Assembly: GCF_029395535.1 (NCBI RefSeq)
Contig: NZ_CP113920.1
Span: 868,001-932,000 of the forward strand
Source of the DNA: Bifidobacterium sp. ESL0732
Lineage (GTDB): Bacteria > Actinomycetota > Actinomycetes > Actinomycetales > Bifidobacteriaceae
Length of the DNA: 64,000 nucleotides
Direction of reading: 5' to 3'
The notes beneath the pieces were generated by a model, which did no database searches, was not told the origin of the DNA, and saw only the letters and a program-made list of their open reading frames with translations. Below are positions 17,673-27,094 of the stretch, piece by piece. The translations under genes and the position numbers were made by a program. The first letter of the stretch is position 1; the number at the start of each line of letters is the position of its first letter.

Positions 17673-19028
17673 ATGACTTTACTGGCAAGATATTATGTAC
17701 CTGGATTGGCTGTGGATGATCGTTCCATCAAAGTACCGCTGGACTGGAGGGGCAACGATCCTGGCAAGGGTTTCGCCGGAGAATCCCTGAGTCTGTTTTA
17801 TCGTGTCGTCACTGCTCCCGAACACGTCCATGACGACCTGCCGCTGTTGATTTTCCTGCAGGGTGGTCCCGGCGGCGCCGGCCCGCGTCCATTGAACCCG
17901 TCGAGTGACGGCTGGATTGCGGAAGCCATCAAGCATTTCCGTGTCATTCTTCCTGACCAGCGTGGTACCGGACGGTCCTCATGCGTCGATTCGAACGCAA
18001 TGCAGCGTATTGAAGGCGCCCGTGCCCAGGCGGAATACCTCAAATGCTTCCTCGCCGGCTCCATTGTCCGTGATTTCGAGCATTTGCGTCGCACCGAGTT
18101 CGCTGGCAAAAAGTGGGTGACATTAGGGCAGAGCTATGGCGGGTTCCTGACGCTCGCCTACCTTTCCTCATATTCCGAAGGGGCAATCGCGAGTTTCACT
18201 ATGGGCGGCATTCCGCACGTCCCGGCCAACGCCCGTGAAGTATATGAACATACGTTCCCGAGGATGGTTGAGAAAACGCGCCTGTACTACAATCGCTATC
18301 CGCAGGATATCGAACGTGTGGGTGCTGTGGCCGACCATATTGGCGCGGCTAAAAGGAAATCTCCGATTACTTTGCCCAACGGAGACCCGCTGACCGTCGA
18401 GCGCCTGCAGACCCTGGGCAGCGATTTCGGCATGCAACCCAGCCCCGAGCGTCTGCACTGGCTGGTGGATATCGCTTTTGCCAAGGGTGACGGTTCGGAA
18501 AACCGGAGGGCGCCGCTTTCCGACCAGTTCCTCGAGTCGGTGATGGAAGCCACATCATCCACGCCGCTCTACTGGCCGTTGCAGGAGTTCATCTACGCCG
18601 ACGGCGAGCTCGACGAGCCTATCGGCTGGGCTGCCCAGAAGGTGCGTAACGAGCATCCGGAATTCGATATCCATCATCGGCCGCTGCTTTTCACAGGCGA
18701 GGCGATGTTCCCATGGATGTTCGATCAGGAGCGCGCCTTGCGCCCGTTCAAGCCGGCCGTCGAAGAGATGATGGGCGATACCCATTTCGGCAAGATCTAC
18801 GACACCACCCAGCTCAAGCGCAACGAGGTTCCGCTTCAGGCTGCGGTCTATTTCGACGACATGTACGTTGACTCCGGTATGCAGCTTGACACGCTTTCGC
18901 GCGTCGGCAATTCGCATGCTTGGGTCACCAACGAATACCAGCACGATGGCATCCATCACGGTGGTGCGGTTTTCGCCCATCTTTACGATGAGGCCCTTGA
19001 CCGTGGAGACTTGGAAGGGCTGTTCTAG
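17673..19028 (+). CDS. pip: Proline iminopeptidase-like alpha/beta hydrolase (peptidase S33)
   Basis: Releases N-terminal proline from peptides, probably in the cytosol (no signal peptide seen). Oxyanion-region motif FLQGGPGGAGPR (residues 61-72), LPDQRGTGRSS (93-103) and nucleophile elbow GQSYGG with Ser154 are typical of S33 prolyl aminopeptidases. ATG 17673 follows AAGGGGGAAAC. 451 residues is within the range of actinobacterial members. The lacL gene begins 65 bp downstream, so the two may be cotranscribed. Confidence 0.87.
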   Translation: MTLLARYYVPGLAVDDRSIKVPLDWRGNDPGKGFAGESLSLFYRVVTAPEHVHDDLPLLIFLQGGPGGAGPRPLNPSSDGWIAEAIKHFRVILPDQRGTGRSSCVDSNAMQRIEGARAQAEYLKCFLAGSIVRDFEHLRRTEFAGKKWVTLGQSYGGFLTLAYLSSYSEGAIASFTMGGIPHVPANAREVYEHTFPRMVEKTRLYYNRYPQDIERVGAVADHIGAAKRKSPITLPNGDPLTVERLQTLGSDFGMQPSPERLHWLVDIAFAKGDGSENRRAPLSDQFLESVMEATSSTPLYWPLQEFIYADGELDEPIGWAAQKVRNEHPEFDIHHRPLLFTGEAMFPWMFDQERALRPFKPAVEEMMGDTHFGKIYDTTQLKRNEVPLQAAVYFDDMYVDSGMQLDTLSRVGNSHAWVTNEYQHDGIHHGGAVFAHLYDEALDRGDLEGLF

Positions 19029-19093
19029 ACCTGGTTTTCGTGGCGCACGGACCCGCAAAGCACATTCAAAACACATATAGGAGTGCGATATAG

Positions 19094-20986
19094 ATGAAAC
19101 CATCGTTGGCATGGCTTGACGATCCTCAGACTTTCAGGGTCAATGAATTGCCTGCACATTCCGACCATTCTTGTTACGCAAGTGGGCAGGAAGCGGGTGA
19201 GGGCCGCTCAAGTCTTGTCCGTGTTTTGGACGGCCAGTGGCGCTTCTTATATGCTGATAATCCCCAAGATATCCCGGAAGGGTTCTATTTGCCGGATGCT
19301 TCGGAGAAGCGGTTTGGTCTGATCGATGTTCCTGGCCATATCGAACTTTCCGGCTACGCGCAGGTGGAATACACCAACACTGCGTACCCTTGGGAGGGCT
19401 CGGTTTTCAGGCGTCCCGCCTATACGACTCCGCCCGATGACCCGCAAGCCGGAAGCTTTTCCGAGGCCCCAGACAATCCGGTCGGACTTTATCGTCATTC
19501 GTTTACCCTTGATAGAATCTGGGCCTCTCGTCCGTTGCATATCCGGTTTGAAGGGGTGGAACGAGCTTTCTACCTCTGGTGCAACGGACAGTTCGTGGGG
19601 TACGCCGAAGATTCGTTCACACCCAGTGCTTTCGATCTGAGCCCATACGTGCACGAGGGGGAGAACCTCATCGCGGTGGCGGTGTTCCGGCACTGCACCG
19701 CAAGCTGGATCGAAGACCAGGATTTCTTCCGTTTCTTTGGCATTTTCCGCCCGGTGAGCCTGTTGTCCCTCCCTGAAACGCATGTCGATGATCTGGATGT
19801 CAAACCGACCTTACAAGACGATGGCCGTACCGGCGTTCTCAACGTTTCCGCACGTCTTTCGCCTTTGCAAAGCGGCTCGAAGGTCACCATGGAACTGGCT
19901 GACCGTGAAGGCAACGTCCTGACTCAAAAAGCAGTCGAAGCTCGGGAACAAACGAATTTCTCAGCCTATACCTTGAAGGATCCCCATCTCTGGTCGCATG
20001 GTGACCCTTATCTGTATCGCCTTACCCTCACGGTAGTCAACGCTAAGGGCGAGACCGTTGAGGTCGTGCCGCAAGCCGTGGGATTCCGGCGTATCGAAAT
20101 CGATGCGGACAAAGTGGTTCGGCTCAACGGCGAACGTCTGCGGATTCTCGGCGTCAACCGCCACGAATGGAGCGCGACAAGAGGTCGTGCCATCACCCAA
20201 GCGGACATGGATGCTGATATGGCGACGATCAGGGCGAACCATATTAATGCCGTGCGTACCTGTCATTACCCCGACCAGCTCCCGTGGTATCGGATGTGCG
20301 ACGAAGCCGGTATTTACGTCATGGCCGAAACGAATATGGAATCGCACGGCACCTGGGAAAAGCTTGGCGGCGACGATGGATCATATAATGTGCCAGGCAG
20401 TTTCCCACAATGGCGCCAGATGGTAGTCGACCGAGCCAGAACGCAGTATGAGACGCTCAAAAATCATCCCTCGATTCTCTTCTGGTCGTTGGGCAACGAA
20501 TCCTATGCCGGAGAAAACATTGCGGCGATGAATGAGTATTACAAAAAGGCGGATCCGACACGGCCGGTCCATTACGAAGGGGTCGTGCACGTCCGTCGCT
20601 ATGAGGACCGTATCTCCGATTTTGAGAGCAGGATGTATTCCTATCCGGCCGACGTCGTCAAATATCTTGAGAACAATCCGAAAAAGCCGTTCGTCCTTTG
20701 CGAATACATGCACAGCATGGGCAATTCCGTCGGAGGCTTGCGCGATTACATGGATTTGTTCGATCGCTACCCGCAATATGTCGGCGGTTTTGTCTGGGAT
20801 TTCAAGGATCAGGCGCTTCAAGTCACCGATACCATCACCGGTCGCAAGGTGATGCGCTATGGCGGAGACTTCGATGATCGTCCCACACAATGCCAATTCT
20901 CCGGCGACGGGTTGCTGTTCGCCGACGGAACCGAAAAACCTGCGATGCAGGAAGTAAACGAGGAGTATGGCAGATATGAGAGATAA
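19094..20986 (+). CDS. lacL: Beta-galactosidase large subunit, LacL type (GH2)
   Basis: Catalytic subunit of a heterodimeric GH2 beta-galactosidase. Order: jelly-roll sugar-binding domain (GVERAFYLWCNGQFVGYAEDSFTPSAFDLS), immunoglobulin-like domain, TIM barrel (RLRILGVNRHEWS, RTCHYPDQLPWYRMCDEAGIYVMAETN). The acid/base is Glu469 in FWSLGNESY and the nucleophile Glu537 in FVLCEYMHSMGNS. The 630-residue protein ends just after the barrel. The small-subunit domain that completes LacZ is encoded by the overlapping next gene. The ATG follows TAGGAG at 11 nt. This gene layout is best known from lactobacilli and related lactic acid bacteria. Confidence 0.9.
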   Translation: MKPSLAWLDDPQTFRVNELPAHSDHSCYASGQEAGEGRSSLVRVLDGQWRFLYADNPQDIPEGFYLPDASEKRFGLIDVPGHIELSGYAQVEYTNTAYPWEGSVFRRPAYTTPPDDPQAGSFSEAPDNPVGLYRHSFTLDRIWASRPLHIRFEGVERAFYLWCNGQFVGYAEDSFTPSAFDLSPYVHEGENLIAVAVFRHCTASWIEDQDFFRFFGIFRPVSLLSLPETHVDDLDVKPTLQDDGRTGVLNVSARLSPLQSGSKVTMELADREGNVLTQKAVEAREQTNFSAYTLKDPHLWSHGDPYLYRLTLTVVNAKGETVEVVPQAVGFRRIEIDADKVVRLNGERLRILGVNRHEWSATRGRAITQADMDADMATIRANHINAVRTCHYPDQLPWYRMCDEAGIYVMAETNMESHGTWEKLGGDDGSYNVPGSFPQWRQMVVDRARTQYETLKNHPSILFWSLGNESYAGENIAAMNEYYKKADPTRPVHYEGVVHVRRYEDRISDFESRMYSYPADVVKYLENNPKKPFVLCEYMHSMGNSVGGLRDYMDLFDRYPQYVGGFVWDFKDQALQVTDTITGRKVMRYGGDFDDRPTQCQFSGDGLLFADGTEKPAMQEVNEEYGRYER

Positions 20987-21920
20987 CATACGCGTTGTCA
21001 TCGATGAAGAGATGATCGGTCTGCATACCTCTGGTCGCGATTATCTGTTCGACTACCGAAGCGGCTTGGTATCGCTGAAAACCGGGGGCAAGGAATGGCT
21101 GTATAGCGCGCCGCAACCCGCATTCTGGAGGGCGACTACAGACAATGACCGTGGCAATGGCTTTTCGCGTGCCTCCGCGCAGTGGGCCGGTGCCGATCTG
21201 TTCAGCGCCGCCGGTCTGCCAAGCCTCAACGTAGATGGCAAAGCGGTTGCCATTCCCTATACCCCTGCCGACGGAAGCACTGGAGGTCAGCTTCGCGCTT
21301 CTAAGGCCTCGCTGCGCTATACGTTCACCACGCCGACTGTTCCGGCCACGAAAGTCGATGTCTGCTATACGCTCGACGCTACAGGGAATCTGACGGTGAA
21401 CGTCCGTTACCACGGCAAGGCAAATCTGCCTGAGCTTCCGGCTTTCGGCTTGCGCATGGTCATGCCGACACCGGCCACCGGTTTTACCTACTTCGGCTTG
21501 CCGGGCGAGACCTATCCCGATCGGCTCGGCTCGGGCAAGAAGCGAATCGTGGAAGTCGAGGGCATGCCCGTCACCCCGTATCTGGTCCCACAGGAATGTG
21601 GAATGCATGTGGATACCGATTGGGTCCGTGTCACCCGTGAGACGACACTCAACAATGCCGATGCTGCCATTGCGCCGTTCAGCCTGACGTTCGCTTCAAA
21701 CGGCAAGCCTTTCGCGTTCAGCTGCCTGCCCTATACGCCCTTGGAACTGGAAAACGCGACCCATCAAGAGGAACTGCCGCCTGCAAGACGTACGGTTCTG
21801 ACGATATACGGAGCCGTTCGAGGGGTCGGCGGTATCGACAGTTGGGGCGCGCCTGTGGGTGAGCGGTACTCGATCAGCGGTGAGAAAGACATCGACTTTT
21901 CGTTTGTCGTTCGGCTCTGA
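20967..21920 (+). CDS. lacM: Beta-galactosidase small subunit, LacM type
   Basis: 317 residues corresponding to the C-terminal Bgal_small_N domain of GH2 enzymes; FWRATTDNDRGNGF is the diagnostic motif. It also has FGLRMVMP and the downstream pattern of the family. It overlaps the end of lacL by 20 bp in another frame. ATG 20967 has GAGGAG almost touching it; the in-frame ATG at 20976 would give 10-nt spacing and may be the real start. Both subunits would be needed for activity. The full, conserved domain with its own Shine-Dalgarno argues for a real gene rather than a frameshifted lacZ. Confidence 0.88.
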   Translation: MADMRDNIRVVIDEEMIGLHTSGRDYLFDYRSGLVSLKTGGKEWLYSAPQPAFWRATTDNDRGNGFSRASAQWAGADLFSAAGLPSLNVDGKAVAIPYTPADGSTGGQLRASKASLRYTFTTPTVPATKVDVCYTLDATGNLTVNVRYHGKANLPELPAFGLRMVMPTPATGFTYFGLPGETYPDRLGSGKKRIVEVEGMPVTPYLVPQECGMHVDTDWVRVTRETTLNNADAAIAPFSLTFASNGKPFAFSCLPYTPLELENATHQEELPPARRTVLTIYGAVRGVGGIDSWGAPVGERYSISGEKDIDFSFVVRL

Positions 21921-22011
21921 GCCGTAAGCGCAAACTTGATGTATCACAATTATGGGTATATGTTCTTCGTCGCATTGCCCGTTGCGTTATCTAAGTCATT
22001 GTTTGTCTTAT

Positions 22012-22055
22012 AATCGGCCATTTCGGTAGGGAAGCTCTCGGAACGGCCGATTTTG
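22012..22055 (+). terminator. Terminator after lacM
   Basis: AATCGGCC and GGCCGATT form an 8-bp perfect stem (with partly paired inner bases) followed by TTTG. It lies about 90 bp after the lacM stop and before proC. Confidence 0.7.
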
Positions 22056-22118
22056 ACATCGCGAGAAGGGGCGCTTGCCGACGTATAATAACGACATCAT
22101 GATCGAAAGGTTTTCACT

Positions 22119-22922
22119 ATGACAGACGTAAAAGACGTGACCGTCGGATTCATCGGTTTCGGCAACATGGCCCAAGGCATCGCCAAAGGATTGGTCAACG
22201 GGGGAGTGATCGACGGCTCGCAGATTGTGGCCAATTCCGGGCATTTCGACAAGGCGCAGGCTGCGGCGTCGGCCATTGGTGCCAAAGCCACCCATAGTGC
22301 CACCGAAACGGTCGCTGACGCCGATATCGTCATCGTCGCCGTCAAGCCCGGTCAGATTGAAACGGCACTCGCCGAAGTGCTGGATGATCTTAAAACCCAA
22401 GACAAATTCATTGTTTCCATTGCCGCAGGCCGTAATCTCGATTACTTTGAGGAGCTGCTCGGCGATGGTGCGCACGTTCAGTGTGTCATCCCCAATACGC
22501 CTATTGAAGTCGGACAGGGCGTTCTCGTCACCGAAAATGCGAATACGTTGAACGATTCCCAGCGAGAAACGTTCGAAGCGCTGTTCTCGCCGATCGCGTT
22601 GATCGAGCGTGTCGACACGCCGTTGATGGACATCGGCTCGTCCGTGGCCGGCTGTGCGCCTGCATTCACCGCGATGTATATCGAGGCGCTCGCGGACGCC
22701 GGCGTGAAGTATGGCTTGAAGCGCGAGACCGCCTACCGTCTTGCCGCCAAGATGACGGAAGGCGTCGGCGCGCTCTATATGGCCACCGGCACCAATCCCG
22801 GTGCGATGAAGGACGCCGTCTGCTCACCCGGCGGGACCACCATCAAAGGCGTCACCGAGTTGGAAAAGCAAGGTTTCCGAGGCGCGGTGATTTCCGGGGT
22901 TGACGCTATCCAAAACGGCTGA
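22119..22922 (+). CDS. proC: Pyrroline-5-carboxylate reductase
   Basis: Last step of proline synthesis: NAD(P)H-dependent reduction of pyrroline-5-carboxylate. N-terminal Rossmann motif VGFIGFGNMAQGIAKGL, then VIPNTPIEVGQG and the C-terminal family signature CSPGGTTIKGVTELEKQGFRGA. 267 residues, normal for ProC. ATG has GAAAGG upstream. It stands alone, with a terminator before and hairpins after. Confidence 0.95.
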   Translation: MTDVKDVTVGFIGFGNMAQGIAKGLVNGGVIDGSQIVANSGHFDKAQAAASAIGAKATHSATETVADADIVIVAVKPGQIETALAEVLDDLKTQDKFIVSIAAGRNLDYFEELLGDGAHVQCVIPNTPIEVGQGVLVTENANTLNDSQRETFEALFSPIALIERVDTPLMDIGSSVAGCAPAFTAMYIEALADAGVKYGLKRETAYRLAAKMTEGVGALYMATGTNPGAMKDAVCSPGGTTIKGVTELEKQGFRGAVISGVDAIQNG

Positions 22923-23033
22923 ATAAGCGGGATCGTTGGTAGAATTTTGGCAAGACTGAAGACCTTAGTGACACCGGCCAATTTGCGGAATTGTGGGTTT
23001 AAGGGCAATCGGATTGTTGCGATTGCCGGTGTT

Positions 23034-23070
23034 GGCCGGCCTAGTTGCGTGGGTTGCCGGCCTTTGCTGT
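23034..23070 (+). terminator. Terminator-like hairpin after proC
   Basis: GGCCGGC at 23034-23040 pairs with GCCGGCC at 23056-23062, followed by a T-rich TTTGCTGTTTG. A second inverted repeat (GGCAATCG/CGATTGCC, about 23004-23027) lies just upstream. Confidence 0.6.
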
Positions 23071-23178
23071 TTGATTGCTGATTGTTCTGACGGAGTGTCA
23101 CTGATTTTAGGCATTATGATAAAAGACGTATATGCGCGAGCGAACGTAACGTACTACGGGAATTGAGGTTGAGGCGGT

Positions 23179-23823
23179 ATGGGCAGGGTACTTCTGGCAT
23201 CAAGTATGCTCCCTGCCCTGCGCTCACTGCGCAGTTTGCTGCCAAAACGGCGCGGCAATCATCCCCGTTTGCGTATTGCGTATATTCCAACTGCGGATAA
23301 TCAGGAAATCACGCGTTATCTTCGACCGTTTGTCCGAAGATTGCTACGCGCCAGTGGATTCCGGGTCCATCAGCTGGAAGTGGCACGTGCAAGCAAAGAG
23401 GAAATCCGATATATTCTATCGACTTGTAACATCATTTGGGTCGGTGGGGGCAACAGTTTCTTTTTGCTTCATGAACTTAACCGTTCGAAAGCCGCCGAGA
23501 TTATCGTCGAAGAGGTCGCTAAAGGCAAGACCTATGTCGGCGTTTCCGCCGGTGCTGTCGTTGCCGGTCCGGATATTGACTACATCGGTGAAATGGACGA
23601 ACGTGGCGCCGCGCCTTCGTTGCAAGACATGACCGGGCTGCATCTGGTTGATTTCCGAGTCATTCCACATCTCGACAGCCCCACGATGGGTCGTGCCGCC
23701 CGCACCATTGCGGCCGCCGAGCGCAAAGAAGGGCATCTCATTCACACACTTCGAAATGCGTGGACCGTTATCGTGCGAGGTCGCGCGCCGCATATCCACG
23801 TTCGTCACTGTGCCGGTCACTGA
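23179..23823 (+). CDS. Peptidase E-like protein (S51 family)
   Basis: Class I glutamine-amidotransferase-like serine peptidase; family members cleave Asp-X dipeptides. IIWVGGGNSFFLLHEL (about 85-100) and the nucleophile turn VGVSAGAVVAG with Ser123 match PepE, and VIPHLDSP supplies a conserved His. The 214-residue length fits the family. The first 28 residues are basic and hydrophobic (SMLPALRSLRSLLPKRR) and unlike typical PepE, so the start at 23179 is slightly uncertain. Substrate specificity is not deducible. Confidence 0.83.
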   Translation: MGRVLLASSMLPALRSLRSLLPKRRGNHPRLRIAYIPTADNQEITRYLRPFVRRLLRASGFRVHQLEVARASKEEIRYILSTCNIIWVGGGNSFFLLHELNRSKAAEIIVEEVAKGKTYVGVSAGAVVAGPDIDYIGEMDERGAAPSLQDMTGLHLVDFRVIPHLDSPTMGRAARTIAAAERKEGHLIHTLRNAWTVIVRGRAPHIHVRHCAGH

Positions 23824-23978
23824 AATTTGAGGTATGTGCGGAAACCTTGGTATGAGTGGAAATGAATTAATGACTGTAAACCGAGTCGTTAAATATCATG
23901 ACCGTGGCTGTCATATAGTATTCCCGACATATATCATGATGCTCGGTGAGCGCTCATACTGATTTTAGGAGAACGATA

Positions 23979-25127
23979 ATGTCAAAGCGAACTACAAATC
24001 GCCAGATTGCCAAGTCACGGCCCAAAACAGGCAAGGAGTGCTTGACGCCTGCGATACTCCGCTTACTACTTGGCGGGGCGGCGCTAACCGGTACGACGCT
24101 TTGGGCGTTGGCTCCCCGCTCACGCCAGGAACGTCAGAGGCAGAACGCAGCGAATATGCCCGATGTCTTCTATGCTCATCGAGGCCTACACGATGCCGGT
24201 TCGGGGCTGACGAAAGAATATCAAGAAACCGACGGCGATTATATCGAACTTGCCCGTCGTATGGCCCGTAAGGCCGGCTACGGCATGGGGCCGGAAAATG
24301 ATGACAGGCCCATCGCCCCCGAAAACTCGCTTGCCGCTTTTGCTGCCGCCTGCGAAGCCGGATATGGCATCGAACTTGACCTGCAACTTACTGCCGACAA
24401 CAGGGTCGTGGTGGTTCATGACCCGGACCTGCTGCGTGTGGCCGGTTGTCCTCAACGTGTCGCTGATCTGACATACGACCAATTGCGTCATATCCCGCTG
24501 TTCCCGAACCCGAGCGTATACGGGGATGCCAAGGCCGAGCCTCTTTCGCAAGCCGAGTTGGAGGCGGAGAAGATCATGCCGTTGCCGCAGCAAAGCCAAT
24601 ACCAGCACGTCCCGCTGTTTTCCGACGTGCTCAAGGTCGTCGATGGGCGCGTGCCGATTATAGTCGAATACAAATTTGAAGGCAATTCGTGGGGCGATCG
24701 CCAACGTTTGCTGATGAAAAGCGGCGACAAGCTGCTGCGTGACTACGACGGAGCGTATGTGGTGGAGTCGTTCAATCCGATGGCCATGCGTTGGTATCGT
24801 CAGAATCATCCCGAGGTCTTCCGTGGCCAACTTGCCGTTTCGACGCCGTTCCCGATTGACCGAAATACAGATTTGCAGACGAATCTGCACTCATTGCAAC
24901 GCGGCATCATCCCCTGGATCGCCGGAAAGCTTGGTTTCAACTGGCTTTCGCGTCCGGATTTCGTGGCTTATCATTGGGCCGGTGGCCGTTCACCGCAGAT
25001 GTGCTTGACGCGTGCGCTGGGTGCATTGCCGGTGGCCTGGACTTTGCGCAGTGCCGGGGAACTAGACCGGTGCCGCAACGATTTCGACCGTTTCATCTTC
25101 GAGGCGTTCGTGCCGCCGGAAGACTGA
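23979..25127 (+). CDS. Glycerophosphodiester phosphodiesterase, membrane-anchored
   Basis: Hydrolyses glycerophosphodiesters to an alcohol and glycerol-3-phosphate. Key motifs: FYAHRGLHD, PENSLAAFAAACEAGYGIELDLQLTADNRVVVVHDPDLLRVAG and IIVEYKFE, which contain the catalytic and metal-binding His/Glu/Asp residues. An N-terminal hydrophobic segment (LTPAILRLLLGGAALTGTTLWAL) after a basic stretch suggests membrane anchoring or export. ATG 23979 has TAGGAG 8 nt upstream. 382 residues, longer than UgpQ because of an insertion between the first two motifs. Confidence 0.9.
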   Translation: MSKRTTNRQIAKSRPKTGKECLTPAILRLLLGGAALTGTTLWALAPRSRQERQRQNAANMPDVFYAHRGLHDAGSGLTKEYQETDGDYIELARRMARKAGYGMGPENDDRPIAPENSLAAFAAACEAGYGIELDLQLTADNRVVVVHDPDLLRVAGCPQRVADLTYDQLRHIPLFPNPSVYGDAKAEPLSQAELEAEKIMPLPQQSQYQHVPLFSDVLKVVDGRVPIIVEYKFEGNSWGDRQRLLMKSGDKLLRDYDGAYVVESFNPMAMRWYRQNHPEVFRGQLAVSTPFPIDRNTDLQTNLHSLQRGIIPWIAGKLGFNWLSRPDFVAYHWAGGRSPQMCLTRALGALPVAWTLRSAGELDRCRNDFDRFIFEAFVPPED

Positions 25128-25268
25128 ACGCATGTTGACATACCAAAACGCTGAAGTGCTGATACATTCATTTTGTTGGCTTGATGGTCTGTCGTTTTGC
25201 GCTATCGGTAAAGGATTCACTTCGGATCTGGTTTCATTTTCGCGATAAACGTTGCTTGACAGGCAAAA

Positions 25269-25312
25269 CAAATAGGACATCGGAGATTTCGATTTGTCGG
25301 ATGCCCCTATTT
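25269..25312. terminator. Hairpin between convergent glycerophosphodiesterase and permease genes
   Basis: CAAATAGG pairs with CCTATTTG, with a partly paired interior (ATC/GAT). It is situated between two convergent stops and could work in either direction. Confidence 0.5.
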
Positions 25313-25346
25313 GTCAGGTGAATGAAATGCCTAGCGGCTTTTGGAT

Positions 25347-26972
25347 TTAAGCCTCTGTTTCTTGGTGTTCCTTTGAAAGGTCGGAAGGCGAGACGTCCAC
25401 TTCGTCCAGTGGAATGATATGGGTGTGGTTCTTGATCTTGTATCCGAAATAGAGGATCAGGACCAGCGGCAGGCCGATGTAGGTGATGCCGATCTGCTGC
25501 CAATCCCAATGCACGAACGCATCGATGTTCTGCCCGCCGATCACGACGATGCACAGGATGAGCGCGATGATCGGGCCGAGCGGGAAGAGCTTGGCGTGGT
25601 ACTTCAGCTCCGAAAGCTGATGGCCCTGCTTGATGAACGCGCGACGGAAGCGGAAGTGGCTGATCGCGATGCCGACCCAGGCGATAAACCCGGTGAGTCC
25701 CGAAGCCGCCACAAGCCACATGTAGATCTTCTGGCCGAAGATCGAGGCGGCGAAGGTGGCCAGTGAAATGATGGTGGTGACGATAAGGGCGGCCATCGGA
25801 ATGCCATGCTTCGTCGTATGAGCGAAGAACTTCGGAGCGTATCCGTCGCCGGCCAGTGAGTAGAGCATGCGGGTCGAGGCGTACATGCCCGAGTTGGCCG
25901 CCGAGAGCACCGCAGTTAGCACGATGGCGTTCATCAGGCTTGCGGCGAAGGCGAGGCCCGCACGTTTGAAGACCAGCGTAAAGGGTGACATCGCGATATT
26001 GCCGTCGGCCGCCGAAAGCAGATTCGGGCTGGTGTAGGGGATTAGCGCCGCGATCACGAAGATCGAAAGGACATAGAAGAGGAGGATGCGCCAGAAGACG
26101 CTGTTGATGGCCTTCGGCACTGCGTGCTCCGGGTCGGCCGATTCGCCTGCGGTCACGCCGATGAGCTCCGTGCCCTGGAACGAGAAGCCGGCGATGAGGA
26201 AGACGCTCAGGATGGCGGGGAAGCCTCCGACGAACGGGGCGTCTTTGTAGGTGAAGTTGCCGAAGCCGACCGCAGGATGGAACATGATGCCGAAGATCAT
26301 GGCGAAGCCAAGCACGAGGAAGACGATGACGGTGATGACCTTGATCAGCGAAAGCCAATATTCGGTCTCGCCGAATGCGGAGACGGTCAGAGCGTTGATC
26401 AGGAAGATGACCACCAGTACGATAAGGCTCCAGATCCAGCCTGGGGTGTTCGGCAGCCAGTACTGAATCAGGAGGGCCGCCGTGGAAATATCGACGGCAA
26501 CGGTGATGGCCCAGTTAAACCAATAGTTCCAGCCCATCGCAAAGCCGAGCGCCGGATCGACGTATTTGGCGTTGTAGGTTGCGAAGGAGCCGGAAACCGG
26601 CTGGTTGGTCGCCAGCTCGCCGAGGCTGGTCATCAAAAAGTAGACCATGATGCCCATGGCGATATAGGCCACCAGTCCGCCGCCGGGGCCGGCCTTGGAG
26701 ATGGTGGAGCCCGAGGTCATGAACAGGCCGGTGCCGATGCAGCCGCCGAGCGCGATCATCGAGACGTGGCGGGTCTTCAGGTTGCGTTGCACGCCGCCGC
26801 CGGATTTACCGGGCTTGCCTTTGCCGCTGAGCGGGGGAATGGGGTGCGTGGCCGCGACCTTGACGTTCGGATCGGTCGATTGGCGCGCTGCTTTGCCTGC
26901 CTTCACTCCTGTCGCCGTAGACTGGAACGAAGTGCTGGCTCCACTTTCGGTATGGTCGGTTGTTGCCGACAT
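25347..26972 (-). CDS. LysP-like amino-acid permease (APC superfamily)
   Basis: Twelve-helix amino-acid:proton symporter. After a polar 65-residue N-terminus comes the APC signature RHVSMIALGGCIGTGLFMTSGSTISKAGPGG. The stretch YFLMTSLGELATNQPVSGSFATYNAKYVDPALGFAMGWNYW closely resembles the lysine-specific permease LysP. The start at 26972 follows AAGGAAAACAGT. Lysine as substrate is supported by an apparent lysine riboswitch in the leader. The Shine-Dalgarno can pair with an upstream UCUUCC, which would allow translational control. Confidence 0.88.
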   Translation of the reverse strand: MSATTDHTESGASTSFQSTATGVKAGKAARQSTDPNVKVAATHPIPPLSGKGKPGKSGGGVQRNLKTRHVSMIALGGCIGTGLFMTSGSTISKAGPGGGLVAYIAMGIMVYFLMTSLGELATNQPVSGSFATYNAKYVDPALGFAMGWNYWFNWAITVAVDISTAALLIQYWLPNTPGWIWSLIVLVVIFLINALTVSAFGETEYWLSLIKVITVIVFLVLGFAMIFGIMFHPAVGFGNFTYKDAPFVGGFPAILSVFLIAGFSFQGTELIGVTAGESADPEHAVPKAINSVFWRILLFYVLSIFVIAALIPYTSPNLLSAADGNIAMSPFTLVFKRAGLAFAASLMNAIVLTAVLSAANSGMYASTRMLYSLAGDGYAPKFFAHTTKHGIPMAALIVTTIISLATFAASIFGQKIYMWLVAASGLTGFIAWVGIAISHFRFRRAFIKQGHQLSELKYHAKLFPLGPIIALILCIVVIGGQNIDAFVHWDWQQIGITYIGLPLVLILYFGYKIKNHTHIIPLDEVDVSPSDLSKEHQETEA

Positions 26973-27094
26973 ACTGTTTTCCTTCCGGTAGGGAAGAAGC
27001 CTACAGAGATGTGAATGGCTGCCAGTGCATTTGTCGCTTGAAGCCGAGCTATGATATCGAGCCACGCCTCATCGCGAAAAAGCCTACAACGATT

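Noticed and set aside
20940..20990. Frameshift splitting a normal lacZ
   Set aside because: The overlap, separate Shine-Dalgarno and both lengths match the natural LacL/LacM arrangement, so two genes are more likely, although phylogeny would settle it.
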